Below are positions 1 through 5,923 of a stretch of 6,191 nt of DNA, one piece after another. Position 1 is the first letter of the stretch; every line of letters starts with the position of its first letter. Origin of the DNA: Rhizobacter sp. (GTDB taxonomy: Bacteria > Pseudomonadota > Gammaproteobacteria > Burkholderiales > Burkholderiaceae_C); NCBI GenBank assembly GCA_014380155.1, contig JACMKJ010000477.1, positions 1-6,191 on the forward strand. Reading direction: 5' to 3'. The position numbers and the translations under genes were made by a program. Under the pieces are notes generated by a model. It saw only the letters and a list, made by a program, of their open reading frames with translations. It searched no databases and was not told where the DNA came from.

Positions 1-117
1 CGCCACGGCAGCGGCCAGCGACGACCAGTGCGCGAGGTCGGCACCGGCGGCCAGCGACAAGCCAGCCGCCAGCGCAGCAAAGCCCAACAACAAACGGGCG
101 GTCAACAACATGGGCAT
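1..117 (-). CDS. Partial gene, hydrophobic N-terminus of an unidentified (probably membrane) protein
   Basis: This is an open minus-strand frame whose first 39 codons lie in the window; the rest is beyond the left edge. It begins with ATG at 117-115, or two codons later with ATG at 111-109. The frame is open upstream only to a TAA at 186-184, with no other good start codon in between. The peptide starts MPMLLTARLLLGFAALAAGL and continues with Leu/Ala/Gly-rich residues to ADLAHW, which looks like a first transmembrane helix or an uncleaved signal anchor. I do not recognise the family and assign no function. No clear Shine-Dalgarno precedes either ATG, so the start is uncertain. The gene is divergent from the histidine kinase at 269, and the two share a roughly 150 bp control region. 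Codon choice is GC-rich like the neighbours. It could be a spurious open frame, but the hydrophobic start and the divergent arrangement favour a real gene. Confidence 0.5.
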   Translation of the reverse strand, partial: MPMLLTARLLLGFAALAAGLSLAAGADLAHWSSLAAAVA

Positions 118-183
118 GACAAAAAGAGGGAGGACATCGACGCGACCAGGGTTTCGCGCAGGCCAAGCACCTGCTATCTCGGC

Positions 184-207
184 TTACCGACTGTTTTTCG
201 GCAGTAA
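184..207. repeat. Imperfect inverted repeat in the divergent intergenic region
   Basis: The arms TTACCGA (184-190) and TCGG-CA-GTAA (198-207) are inverted with a two-base interruption and flank a T-rich centre. The element lies in the spacer between the minus-strand gene starting at 117 and the kinase starting at 269. It could be an operator, a weak hairpin or chance; nothing in the window identifies a binding protein. Confidence 0.2.
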
Positions 208-261
208 CGCGACTCACTTGAATCGCGGCGGCCCGCGTCGAGAAGCCGCGTTGTCAGTCCT

Positions 262-267
262 TACAAT
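262..267 (+). promoter_or_regulatory. Candidate -10 element (TACAAT) for the plus-strand histidine kinase
   Basis: TACAAT matches the sigma-70 -10 consensus at five of six positions and stands out in GC-rich surroundings. No good -35 box lies 16-18 bp upstream (the bases around 238-245 are TCGAGAAG). A start point about 7 nt downstream would fall near 274, leaving the ATG at 269 outside the message and the ATG at 275 at or next to its 5' end. Either the match is fortuitous or the kinase mRNA is leaderless. Confidence 0.3.
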
Positions 268-268
268 C

Positions 269-1450
269 ATGGCAATGACGCTCGTGCTGCTTACCGTGTT
301 GGCACTGCTTGCCATGCTGGCTGCAGCGGCCGCCGTGGCCTGGGCTCTGCACCTGCAACGTGCACAACGCGAGCTGCAAAACGATCTGCAGAGCAGCCGA
401 GCCCAGGCACAAGCCCTTGCCGGCACCCTCGACGTGTGGCAATGGCGCACCGACTCGCAACACCGGCTTGCCCTGCTGCGCCCACCCACATCAACCAGCG
501 CGCACTGGCCCGCCCTCGAAGGCAAACCGCTGCTGTGGGAGCACTTCCAGTCTGACGACAACGCCGCCCTGCGTGCCCGTGTGCACAGCCATGCCACGAT
601 CGATGCGCTCGTGGTCTGGCACACCGCCAGCACCGCCAGCACCGGCGAGCGCCACGAGCTCGTGCTGCGCGGCGCCCCGCTGCTCGACATGGTGGGCCGT
701 TTTGCCGGCCACACGGGCACGGCACGCGAGCTGGCGACCATGGCACCGGCGGCAGCCGCGCCCGTCTCGATTGAAGACGACAGCGGCGACCACGAGTCGT
801 TCAGCTACACCGTCTCGCACGACCTGCGTGCGCCCATTCGGGTGGTCGAAGGTTTCACCAAGATCGTGAAAGAAGACTACGGCCGCCTGCTCGACCGCAT
901 CGGCAACGACCACCTCGACCGCGTGCTGGGCGCTGCCGCCCGCATGAACAGCATGATCGACTCGCTGCTCGCGCTGTCGCAGCTGTCATCGCGCCCGCTG
1001 ACACGCCAACCGGTCAACCTGACTCAGCTCGTGGGCTACATCGTCGACGACCTGCGCCGCCAGTCGCCGGAGCGGCAGGTCGAGGTGTTCATCGAGCCCG
1101 GCATGCAGGTGCAGGGCGACGCCACCTTGTTGCGTGTGGCACTGGAAAACCTGCTGGGCAACGCCTGGAAGTACACCGGCAAATGCCGCGAGCCGCGCAT
1201 CCGCTTCGAACGCACCGAACACGAGGGCCGCCCCGCCTTCAGCGTGCGCGACAACGGCGCGGGTTTCGACATGCGCTTCGCCGACCGCTTGTTTGGCGTG
1301 TTCCAACGCTTGCACAGCGCAAACGACTTTCAGGGCACGGGGGTTGGGCTGGCGTCAGTGCGGCGGATCATTCGCCGGCATGGGGGCGACATCTGGGCCG
1401 AAGGCGAAGTGGATCGCGGCGCCCGCTTCGTGTTTTGGCTGGGGCAGTGA
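269..1450 (+). CDS. Membrane-anchored sensor histidine kinase (TM, PAS-like, HisKA, HATPase_c)
   Basis: The product is a 393-aa sensor kinase that should autophosphorylate on His and pass the phosphate to a response regulator not found next to it. Residues 3-26 form one hydrophobic helix, followed by a charged, Gln-rich coiled-coil linker (about 29-52). Residues 55-157 look like a degenerate PAS fold, opening LDVWQWRTDSQHRL and closing GRFAGHTGTAREL. HisKA carries FSYTVSHDLRAPIR with phospho-acceptor His184. The ATPase domain is complete: N-box LENLLGNAWKYT (292-303), G1 DNGAGFD (328-334), F-box LFGVFQRLH, and G2 GTGVGLASVRR (356-366). The SHDLRAP style is that of phytochrome-like and PAS kinases. 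The frame is open further up, to an ATG at 110, but that start would overlap the divergent gene and place a non-hydrophobic tail before the TM helix. I therefore choose ATG 269; ATG 275 is the alternative. No Shine-Dalgarno is visible. Only 4 nt separate its stop from that of the convergent regulator gene. The kinase role is secure; its signal is unknown. Confidence 0.9.
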   Translation: MAMTLVLLTVLALLAMLAAAAAVAWALHLQRAQRELQNDLQSSRAQAQALAGTLDVWQWRTDSQHRLALLRPPTSTSAHWPALEGKPLLWEHFQSDDNAALRARVHSHATIDALVVWHTASTASTGERHELVLRGAPLLDMVGRFAGHTGTARELATMAPAAAAPVSIEDDSGDHESFSYTVSHDLRAPIRVVEGFTKIVKEDYGRLLDRIGNDHLDRVLGAAARMNSMIDSLLALSQLSSRPLTRQPVNLTQLVGYIVDDLRRQSPERQVEVFIEPGMQVQGDATLLRVALENLLGNAWKYTGKCREPRIRFERTEHEGRPAFSVRDNGAGFDMRFADRLFGVFQRLHSANDFQGTGVGLASVRRIIRRHGGDIWAEGEVDRGARFVFWLGQ

Positions 1451-1454
1451 CCCG

Positions 1455-2054
1455 TCAGGCCTCACCCGGCTTCGACAGCAGCTCCACCGCATCCAGCAGC
1501 CGCTCTGCCTGCACCTGCAAAGGCCGCGATTCCGTCACCGCCAGGCGCTGCAAACGTTCGAACGCCGCCGCACGCGGCAACGAATAGCGGTGCATCAGCA
1601 CCCCCACCGCCATGGCGATGGTCTGCGACATCACGTCGCCCGCCTGCGCAAGCGAGGTGTTGGCCGCATCGACCCCCTGGCGTTTGCTCAGTTGCGCAAA
1701 CGCCGCTTCAACCGCCGGCACGATCTGGCGGATGTCGAGCGGCTTCACAAGGTAGGCCACCGCACCCAGCTCCTTGACCTGGGCCACGGTTTCGTCGTCT
1801 GAGAAGGCCGACAAGAACATGAAAGGCATCTGGCAGTACTCGCGCAGATAGGCCGCCACGTCGAAGCCGCTTTTGCCTTCCATGCGGATGTCGAGCAGCG
1901 CGAGGTCGGGTTTGTGGGCGCGGGCCAGCAGAATCGCGTCGTCACCGTTGTCGGCGTCGATGATCTCGTAGCCCGCTGCGGCGAGGCCGTGGGTCAGCGT
2001 GGCCAGCACAAGCCGGTCATCGTCGACCACGAGAATCTTGCCTTTTTGTGCCAC
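1455..2054 (-). CDS. REC-ANTAR response regulator (RNA-binding antiterminator type)
   Basis: The product is a 199-aa two-domain response regulator. The receiver domain (about 5-120) opens with KILVVDDD and has the acidic cluster Asp11-13, phospho-acceptor Asp55 (LALLDIRM), Ser82 in the Thr/Ser switch position and Lys104 in the conserved LVKP. After a linker, residues about 140-195 form an ANTAR domain: AMAVGVLMHRYSLPRAAAFERLQRLAV, then RPLQVQAERLLDAVELL, a three-helix pattern with the expected Ala, Gly-x-Leu-Met and hydrophobic positions (written here in two pieces around TES). ANTAR proteins such as AmiR, NasR, EutV and PdtaR bind paired RNA hairpins and control termination or translation; they do not bind promoters. 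The start is GTG at 2054-2052, supported by a good ribosome binding site six bases upstream. It is the second gene of a minus-strand pair, 83 nt after the multi-PAS HisKA_2 kinase, its likely phosphodonor. Its RNA targets are not identifiable here apart from a tentative hairpin just upstream. Confidence 0.93.
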   Translation of the reverse strand: MAQKGKILVVDDDRLVLATLTHGLAAAGYEIIDADNGDDAILLARAHKPDLALLDIRMEGKSGFDVAAYLREYCQMPFMFLSAFSDDETVAQVKELGAVAYLVKPLDIRQIVPAVEAAFAQLSKRQGVDAANTSLAQAGDVMSQTIAMAVGVLMHRYSLPRAAAFERLQRLAVTESRPLQVQAERLLDAVELLSKPGEA

Positions 2055-2060
2055 GTGCCG

Positions 2061-2065
2061 TCTCC
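2061..2065 (-). promoter_or_regulatory. Ribosome binding site of the ANTAR regulator
   Basis: On the minus strand GGAGA lies six bases before the GTG at 2054-2052. This spacing supports the GTG as the true start; the ATG at 2082-2080 is in another frame and meets a stop after about 21 codons. Confidence 0.7.
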
Positions 2066-2086
2066 AACAGGTAGGCGCTCATTGTG

Positions 2087-2104
2087 GCCGAAACATCTCT
2101 CGGC
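2087..2104 (-). ncRNA. Possible regulatory hairpin with a six-base loop, upstream of the ANTAR regulator
   Basis: The minus-strand transcript reads GCCGAG-AGAUGU-UUCGGC: five Watson-Crick pairs plus a closing G-U pair around a six-base loop. It lies in the 83-nt spacer between the kinase and regulator genes, with its 3' end 32 nt before the GTG. ANTAR targets are paired hairpins with hexaloops having A at loop position 1 and G at position 4. Here A1 is present, but position 4 is U and the G is at position 5. No U-run follows, so it is not an intrinsic terminator. A second, weaker hairpin lies at 2124-2138. Confidence 0.25.
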
Positions 2105-2123
2105 GAAACACAAGCTTGTAAGC

Positions 2124-2138
2124 AGCCGATGGGTGGCT
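2124..2138 (-). ncRNA. Weak stem-loop directly after the kinase stop codon
   Basis: The minus-strand transcript reads AGCC-ACCCAUC-GGCU, four pairs around a seven-base loop, starting at the last base of the UGA stop of the multi-PAS kinase. It is listed because it pairs in tandem with the hexaloop hairpin 19 nt downstream, the arrangement expected of an ANTAR target. On its own it is short enough to be chance. Confidence 0.15.
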
Positions 2139-5100
2139 CACACCGGCTCGAGCCGCGTCACGCCTGGCGGCACCAGCGCAATGGTCGCCACCACATCGTC
2201 ACCTTGCTGCTCGATGGTGAGGCTGGCACTGCGCCGCGGCAGCAAAGCGCGCACCAGCCCGAGGCCCGAGACCCCGCCCGGGAAACGCGACAGGCTGAAG
2301 CCTGGGGGCAGCAGCCCGCGGTTGGCCACGCCGATGCGAATGCTCGCCTCGCCACACACCAGGCTGCAGTGCACGGCCGACGGGTCGTCGATGGCAAAGC
2401 TGTGTTTGACGGCGTTGGTCAGCAGCTCGTTGATGCTGAGCGCGATCGGTATCGACTCGGCCTCGGGCAGGGCCCACAAGTGCGGCGCCGGCCCTTCTAC
2501 CGTGAGCTGGATGGTGCGTCCGAAGGTGCGTTGCACTGAGCCGGTGATGGCCTCGAGCACGCTCTTCACTCGCAGCGGCCCGGTCACGCCCACCTGCAGG
2601 CCGTAGACCTGCGCGATCGCCTGCACCTGGCCCACCACCTCCGACATGGCCGCAGCCATCTCGGGCTTGCGCGCGCCGATTTGCTGCAGCAGGCCAGCCA
2701 CACCTTGCAGGTTGTTCTTGATGCGGTGGTGCACTTCCTTCACCAGCATCTCGCGCTGCGCGATGGCCGCCTCGAAGCGTGCCTCTTGCGCGGCGCGCTG
2801 CTCGGTCACGTCGGTCGCCACCAGCAGCAGCTGGTCGGCGGGGGCGCCGGGCGACGCGAGCGGCAGGTAGCGTGCGTCCCACAGGCGGATCTCGCCATTC
2901 GCGTCGATGCGGTATTCGCGCTGCGTCACGTCACGCGCCGCCAGCGCCTGCGCCATGTCGCGGCGGCGCTGCTCGGCTACGGCAGGCGGGTACACCTCGT
3001 CGGGGGTGCGCCCGATCATCTGCGACGGTGAGGCCTCCGCACTGTGCGCCGCCAGCTGGTTGACCTGCAAGATGCGCAGGCTCTCGGCGTCGTACAAGGT
3101 GATGGCCAGCGGCGCCGCCTCGATCACCCGCTGCAAGGAAGCCTGCGCCTCGGCCGTGCGCGCCTCGGCCTGGCGGCGGCGCTCGATGTCGAGCAAGGCG
3201 TAGGTGAGCTGACGGCCGGTCGACTCGCGCCCGGTCACGACCGCATTGCCGACCACCCAGAACTCGCGCCCGTCACGCGCCTTGACCTTGCACTCGAAGG
3301 TTTCGGCCTGGCCTTCGACCAGCTCGTCGAGGTATTGCGTTTGCCTGAACGGGTGTTGCGCCCCCGGCGTGGCCACGGTACTCATGGGCAGGTTGATGAA
3401 GTCGGCCAGGTCACCGCCAAACATGCGCCGCGCCGAGCGGTTCATCCACTCGATGCCCATAGGGCCCACGGTGACGATGCCGACCAGCACCGAATCGAGG
3501 ATCGCTCGCGTGCGCTCGGCCTGCAGCGCCACCGCCTGCTGCGCACGATGGCGGTCGTCGACGTTGACGTACGAGGCGATCATGCCCTCGTCGAGCTTGT
3601 CGGCGTTGACCGGCCGGGTGCTCACCTGCACCCAGATCAGGCTGCCGTCGCGGCGCCGCAGCTGCCGCTCGGCCAGCCAGTTGCCGTGCTGCTCCATTGA
3701 TTGGCGCGTCACGCCGCGCAGCCGCAGGTACTCGGACTCGTTGGCATAGAGGGTCGAGGTGGCCAGGCCGTTCATCGCCTCGGGCGGGTTGCCGGTGAGT
3801 TCGGCCATGGCCTGGTTGGCGCGCTGGATGCGGTCGTTGCGAATGAAGGCAATGCCCACCTCCGACAAGCTGAACATCAGCTCGCGGTCGCGCGCCAGCG
3901 CCTCGAGTTCCATCTGTTGCGTCTTGAGCCGCGTGATGTCGGACAGCACCGCGATGGCCTCCGACGCATCACCCGCCGGCCCGGCTCGGCGCACAGTCAG
4001 CGCGCACCACACCCGCGCTTGGCCGGGCAGGTCGATGGCGATCTCGGTCTCGAACACCGTGTCGTGCTCCAGCGCCGCTTCGATGTCGGCGACCAGCCGC
4101 TGCGCATCGGGCTGTGCCTCGAACAGCTCATGCACTCCCGAGCCCACCACCTTGCCTGCATGAAAGCCGAGCAAGGCCTCGAAGCGACTGTTGCAGCGCA
4201 CCAGCACCCGCCCGCGCAAGTAGGCAATGCCGGCGGTGGTGCTCTCCAGGATGGTGGTCATCTCGTGCAGCAGCATCTCGCTGCGCTGCTGCGATTGGTG
4301 CTGTTCGGTGATGTCGAGCGTGACCACCGAGGTGGTGCGTTTGCCCGAAGCCAGCGTGGCCGGCTCCACCCGCGTGAGCAACCAGCGTTGGCCAAGCTCG
4401 GGGTGGCGGATGGCATAGCGCACTTCGGCGCGTTGCGCGTGGCGCAGCGCCTGCTGCAAGCGCTCGTACTCGGGCAATGAGTCGGGCATCACCACGTCGC
4501 GGCGTATCGATTGCAGGGCCGCCGAAGCGGGTGCTTCACCCGGGCCGGGGGCGTGCGCGCTGCTGTGCTGAACCCAACCCGATGATTCCTGGAAGGTGGC
4601 GAGGCCCACACCGGCCGTGTCCATCAGCGCGCCAATCTGCATTTGCGCCAGGTCGCGCTCTTCTTCGGCGCTGCGGTCTTCCACCACCGCCATGAAGCGC
4701 AGCTGCTGGCTGGCGGTGCGGTAGCTGCGCACGGCCGAGCGCAGGCTGCGCAGGCTGCCGTCGGGCTGCATCACCCAGGCCTTCGCTTCTTCGGGGTTGG
4801 ACCCGGGCTGAAGGCTGTCGAGTGGCCGGCCGTCTTGCCAGCACAGCAGCTTCTGCACGCCGGGCTCGGCTTCCGACATCAACACCGGCACCTGCCCCAC
4901 CAGCGCTTCGAAGGCAGGGTTGGTGCGCACCAGCAGGCCTTGTTCGTCGAACAGCACCATGCCCACCGGGCTCAGGTCGAACCAGTCGTCGAGCTCGCGA
5001 GCAGAGCGGTCGGCACGCTCGCGCGCCACGTGTTCGGCGGTGCTGTCTTGGAGCACGGCGAGATAGCGCCGGTGACCTTGTTCGTCGACCCAGGCGCGCC

Positions 5101-5770
5101 AGGTGCTGCGGTACCAGCGTTCGCGCCCGTCGGCATGGAGCATGCGCCGCTCCATCAGTTGCTCGGGCTGGCCGGGGTGCGACATCTCCAGGATGCGGCC
5201 GCGGTACGCCTGGATCAGCTCGCGGTCTTCTTGCGGATGCAGCTCAACCGAGTCGCGACCGATCAGCTGCTCGGCGCTGAAGCCCGTGAAGTCGATAAAA
5301 GCCCGGTTGACCTGTTGAAGACGAAACTCGCTGTCTTGCAGGCAGGCGGGGAATGGCGACTCCCAGAACAAGCCCACGAGCTCGCTCGACATCGAAGGCG
5401 GCACGGTGACAGCCAGGTCGGCCGGATTGGGATCTGCCTCGGCGGCCAGTCGCAGGGCCCAGCGTTCGTTTTCAAGCGGTGACAGCGCCACGCTGAAACG
5501 GCGCCCGTCGGGCAGGGTGAGGTCGTCGGGCAAGGCCGGCGTTGCCGCGCCGCCGACCCGAGCCACACCCTTGGCACACACCCGCGAAACGGCGCCCACC
5601 AAGGTGTCGCCCAGCAGCGGCGTGAGCTGAGCCAGGGCAGCGCCGGCTTCCGCCCCCAAGAGACGCAAGGCCGCGACGTTGGCGAATGAAATGCGGGCAC
5701 TGCGATCCAGCACCAGCACCGCGTCGGACAACACATCGAGAAATTGACGCAAGGCCTTGGGATCGAACAT
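2138..5770 (-). CDS. Giant soluble multi-PAS sensor histidine kinase (about eight PAS modules, HisKA_2, HATPase)
   Basis: The product is a 1210-aa kinase with no transmembrane segment or signal peptide, so it should be cytosolic. Repeated PAS-type modules occupy roughly 1-110, 132-250, 260-372, 380-492, 506-615, 630-742, 755-865 and 880-995. Several end in the usual linker signature (LQDST, TLDITEQ, LSDITR, ATDVTEQ). Modules 1 and 4 are the most degenerate. A HisKA_2 domain follows, with KEVHHRIKNNLQGVAGLL (1011-1028) carrying the phospho-acceptor in the His1014-His1015 pair. The ATPase domain has N-box NELLTNAVKH (1114-1123) and a G2-like GLGLV (1169-1173), but the G1 box reads VANRGLLPPGF (1148-1158), without the usual Asp of DxGxG. 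The start is ATG 5770-5768; upstream there is no good Shine-Dalgarno at normal spacing (GAGGGG lies 16 nt away). It is first in an operon with the REC-ANTAR regulator, like EutW-EutV and PdtaS-PdtaR. The ligands of the PAS modules cannot be told from the sequence; I see no LOV or heme-binding motif. Confidence 0.93.
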   Translation of the reverse strand: MFDPKALRQFLDVLSDAVLVLDRSARISFANVAALRLLGAEAGAALAQLTPLLGDTLVGAVSRVCAKGVARVGGAATPALPDDLTLPDGRRFSVALSPLENERWALRLAAEADPNPADLAVTVPPSMSSELVGLFWESPFPACLQDSEFRLQQVNRAFIDFTGFSAEQLIGRDSVELHPQEDRELIQAYRGRILEMSHPGQPEQLMERRMLHADGRERWYRSTWRAWVDEQGHRRYLAVLQDSTAEHVARERADRSARELDDWFDLSPVGMVLFDEQGLLVRTNPAFEALVGQVPVLMSEAEPGVQKLLCWQDGRPLDSLQPGSNPEEAKAWVMQPDGSLRSLRSAVRSYRTASQQLRFMAVVEDRSAEEERDLAQMQIGALMDTAGVGLATFQESSGWVQHSSAHAPGPGEAPASAALQSIRRDVVMPDSLPEYERLQQALRHAQRAEVRYAIRHPELGQRWLLTRVEPATLASGKRTTSVVTLDITEQHQSQQRSEMLLHEMTTILESTTAGIAYLRGRVLVRCNSRFEALLGFHAGKVVGSGVHELFEAQPDAQRLVADIEAALEHDTVFETEIAIDLPGQARVWCALTVRRAGPAGDASEAIAVLSDITRLKTQQMELEALARDRELMFSLSEVGIAFIRNDRIQRANQAMAELTGNPPEAMNGLATSTLYANESEYLRLRGVTRQSMEQHGNWLAERQLRRRDGSLIWVQVSTRPVNADKLDEGMIASYVNVDDRHRAQQAVALQAERTRAILDSVLVGIVTVGPMGIEWMNRSARRMFGGDLADFINLPMSTVATPGAQHPFRQTQYLDELVEGQAETFECKVKARDGREFWVVGNAVVTGRESTGRQLTYALLDIERRRQAEARTAEAQASLQRVIEAAPLAITLYDAESLRILQVNQLAAHSAEASPSQMIGRTPDEVYPPAVAEQRRRDMAQALAARDVTQREYRIDANGEIRLWDARYLPLASPGAPADQLLLVATDVTEQRAAQEARFEAAIAQREMLVKEVHHRIKNNLQGVAGLLQQIGARKPEMAAAMSEVVGQVQAIAQVYGLQVGVTGPLRVKSVLEAITGSVQRTFGRTIQLTVEGPAPHLWALPEAESIPIALSINELLTNAVKHSFAIDDPSAVHCSLVCGEASIRIGVANRGLLPPGFSLSRFPGGVSGLGLVRALLPRRSASLTIEQQGDDVVATIALVPPGVTRLEPV

Positions 5771-5788
5771 GGTCGTCAGCAGGACACC

Positions 5789-5800
5789 CCTCGGGCGAGG
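5789..5800 (-). repeat. Short hairpin in the 5' leader of the multi-PAS kinase
   Basis: CCTC-GCCC-GAGG on the minus strand can form a four-pair stem with a tetraloop between the candidate promoter and the ATG at 5770. Its 3' arm contributes to GAGGGG, the only purine-rich stretch that might serve as a distant ribosome binding site. It could damp translation initiation, or be incidental in GC-rich DNA. Confidence 0.2.
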
Positions 5801-5807
5801 CGGCTTG

Positions 5808-5834
5808 AGTGTACGCAGCGCAACGCCTTGCCAA
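5808..5834 (-). promoter_or_regulatory. Candidate sigma-70 promoter for the kinase/ANTAR operon
   Basis: On the minus strand TTGGCA (5834-5829) and TACACT (5813-5808) are separated by 15 bp; shifting the -35 by one base to GTTGGC gives 16 bp. The -10 lies 37 nt before the ATG at 5770, giving a leader of about 30 nt. The motifs are reasonable but the spacer is short, so this is a candidate only. It would drive both the multi-PAS kinase and the regulator. Confidence 0.4.
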
Positions 5835-5923
5835 CCAGTTCACACAATCGCCACTTTGCGTCGGCCACTCGGGCATTTTGTCCAACCCAGGCCGTCGTGG
5901 TGCGGAGACACTCACTTTCGTTG

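Noticed and set aside
110..268. Upstream extension of the plus-strand kinase to ATG 110
   Set aside because: It would overlap the start of the divergent gene and add 53 residues with no domain character before the TM helix; the region also holds the likely promoter.
214..913. Minus-strand and alternate-frame open frames within the plus-strand kinase gene
   Set aside because: The kinase frame contains complete, ordered HisKA and HATPase motifs; the others are low-complexity Arg/Cys/Ala-rich shadows.
2110..2119. Perfect 10-bp palindrome ACAAGCTTGT in the kinase-regulator spacer
   Set aside because: It has no loop, so it cannot form a useful RNA hairpin, and with no second copy in the window there is no support for an operator.
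4165..4215. A Cys in the fifth PAS module (VRCNSRFEALLG) suggestive of a flavin-binding LOV domain
   Set aside because: The LOV signature is NCRFLQ with a precisely placed Cys; here the order is RCNSRF and the rest of the flavin pocket motif is absent.
1914..5482. Long plus-strand open frames opposite the multi-PAS kinase and the regulator (for example 1914-2606, 3044-3700, 3701-4480, 4643-5482)
   Set aside because: They mirror minus-strand coding DNA with strong GC bias, which keeps antisense frames open. Their translations are Arg/His/Ala-rich with no recognisable domains.
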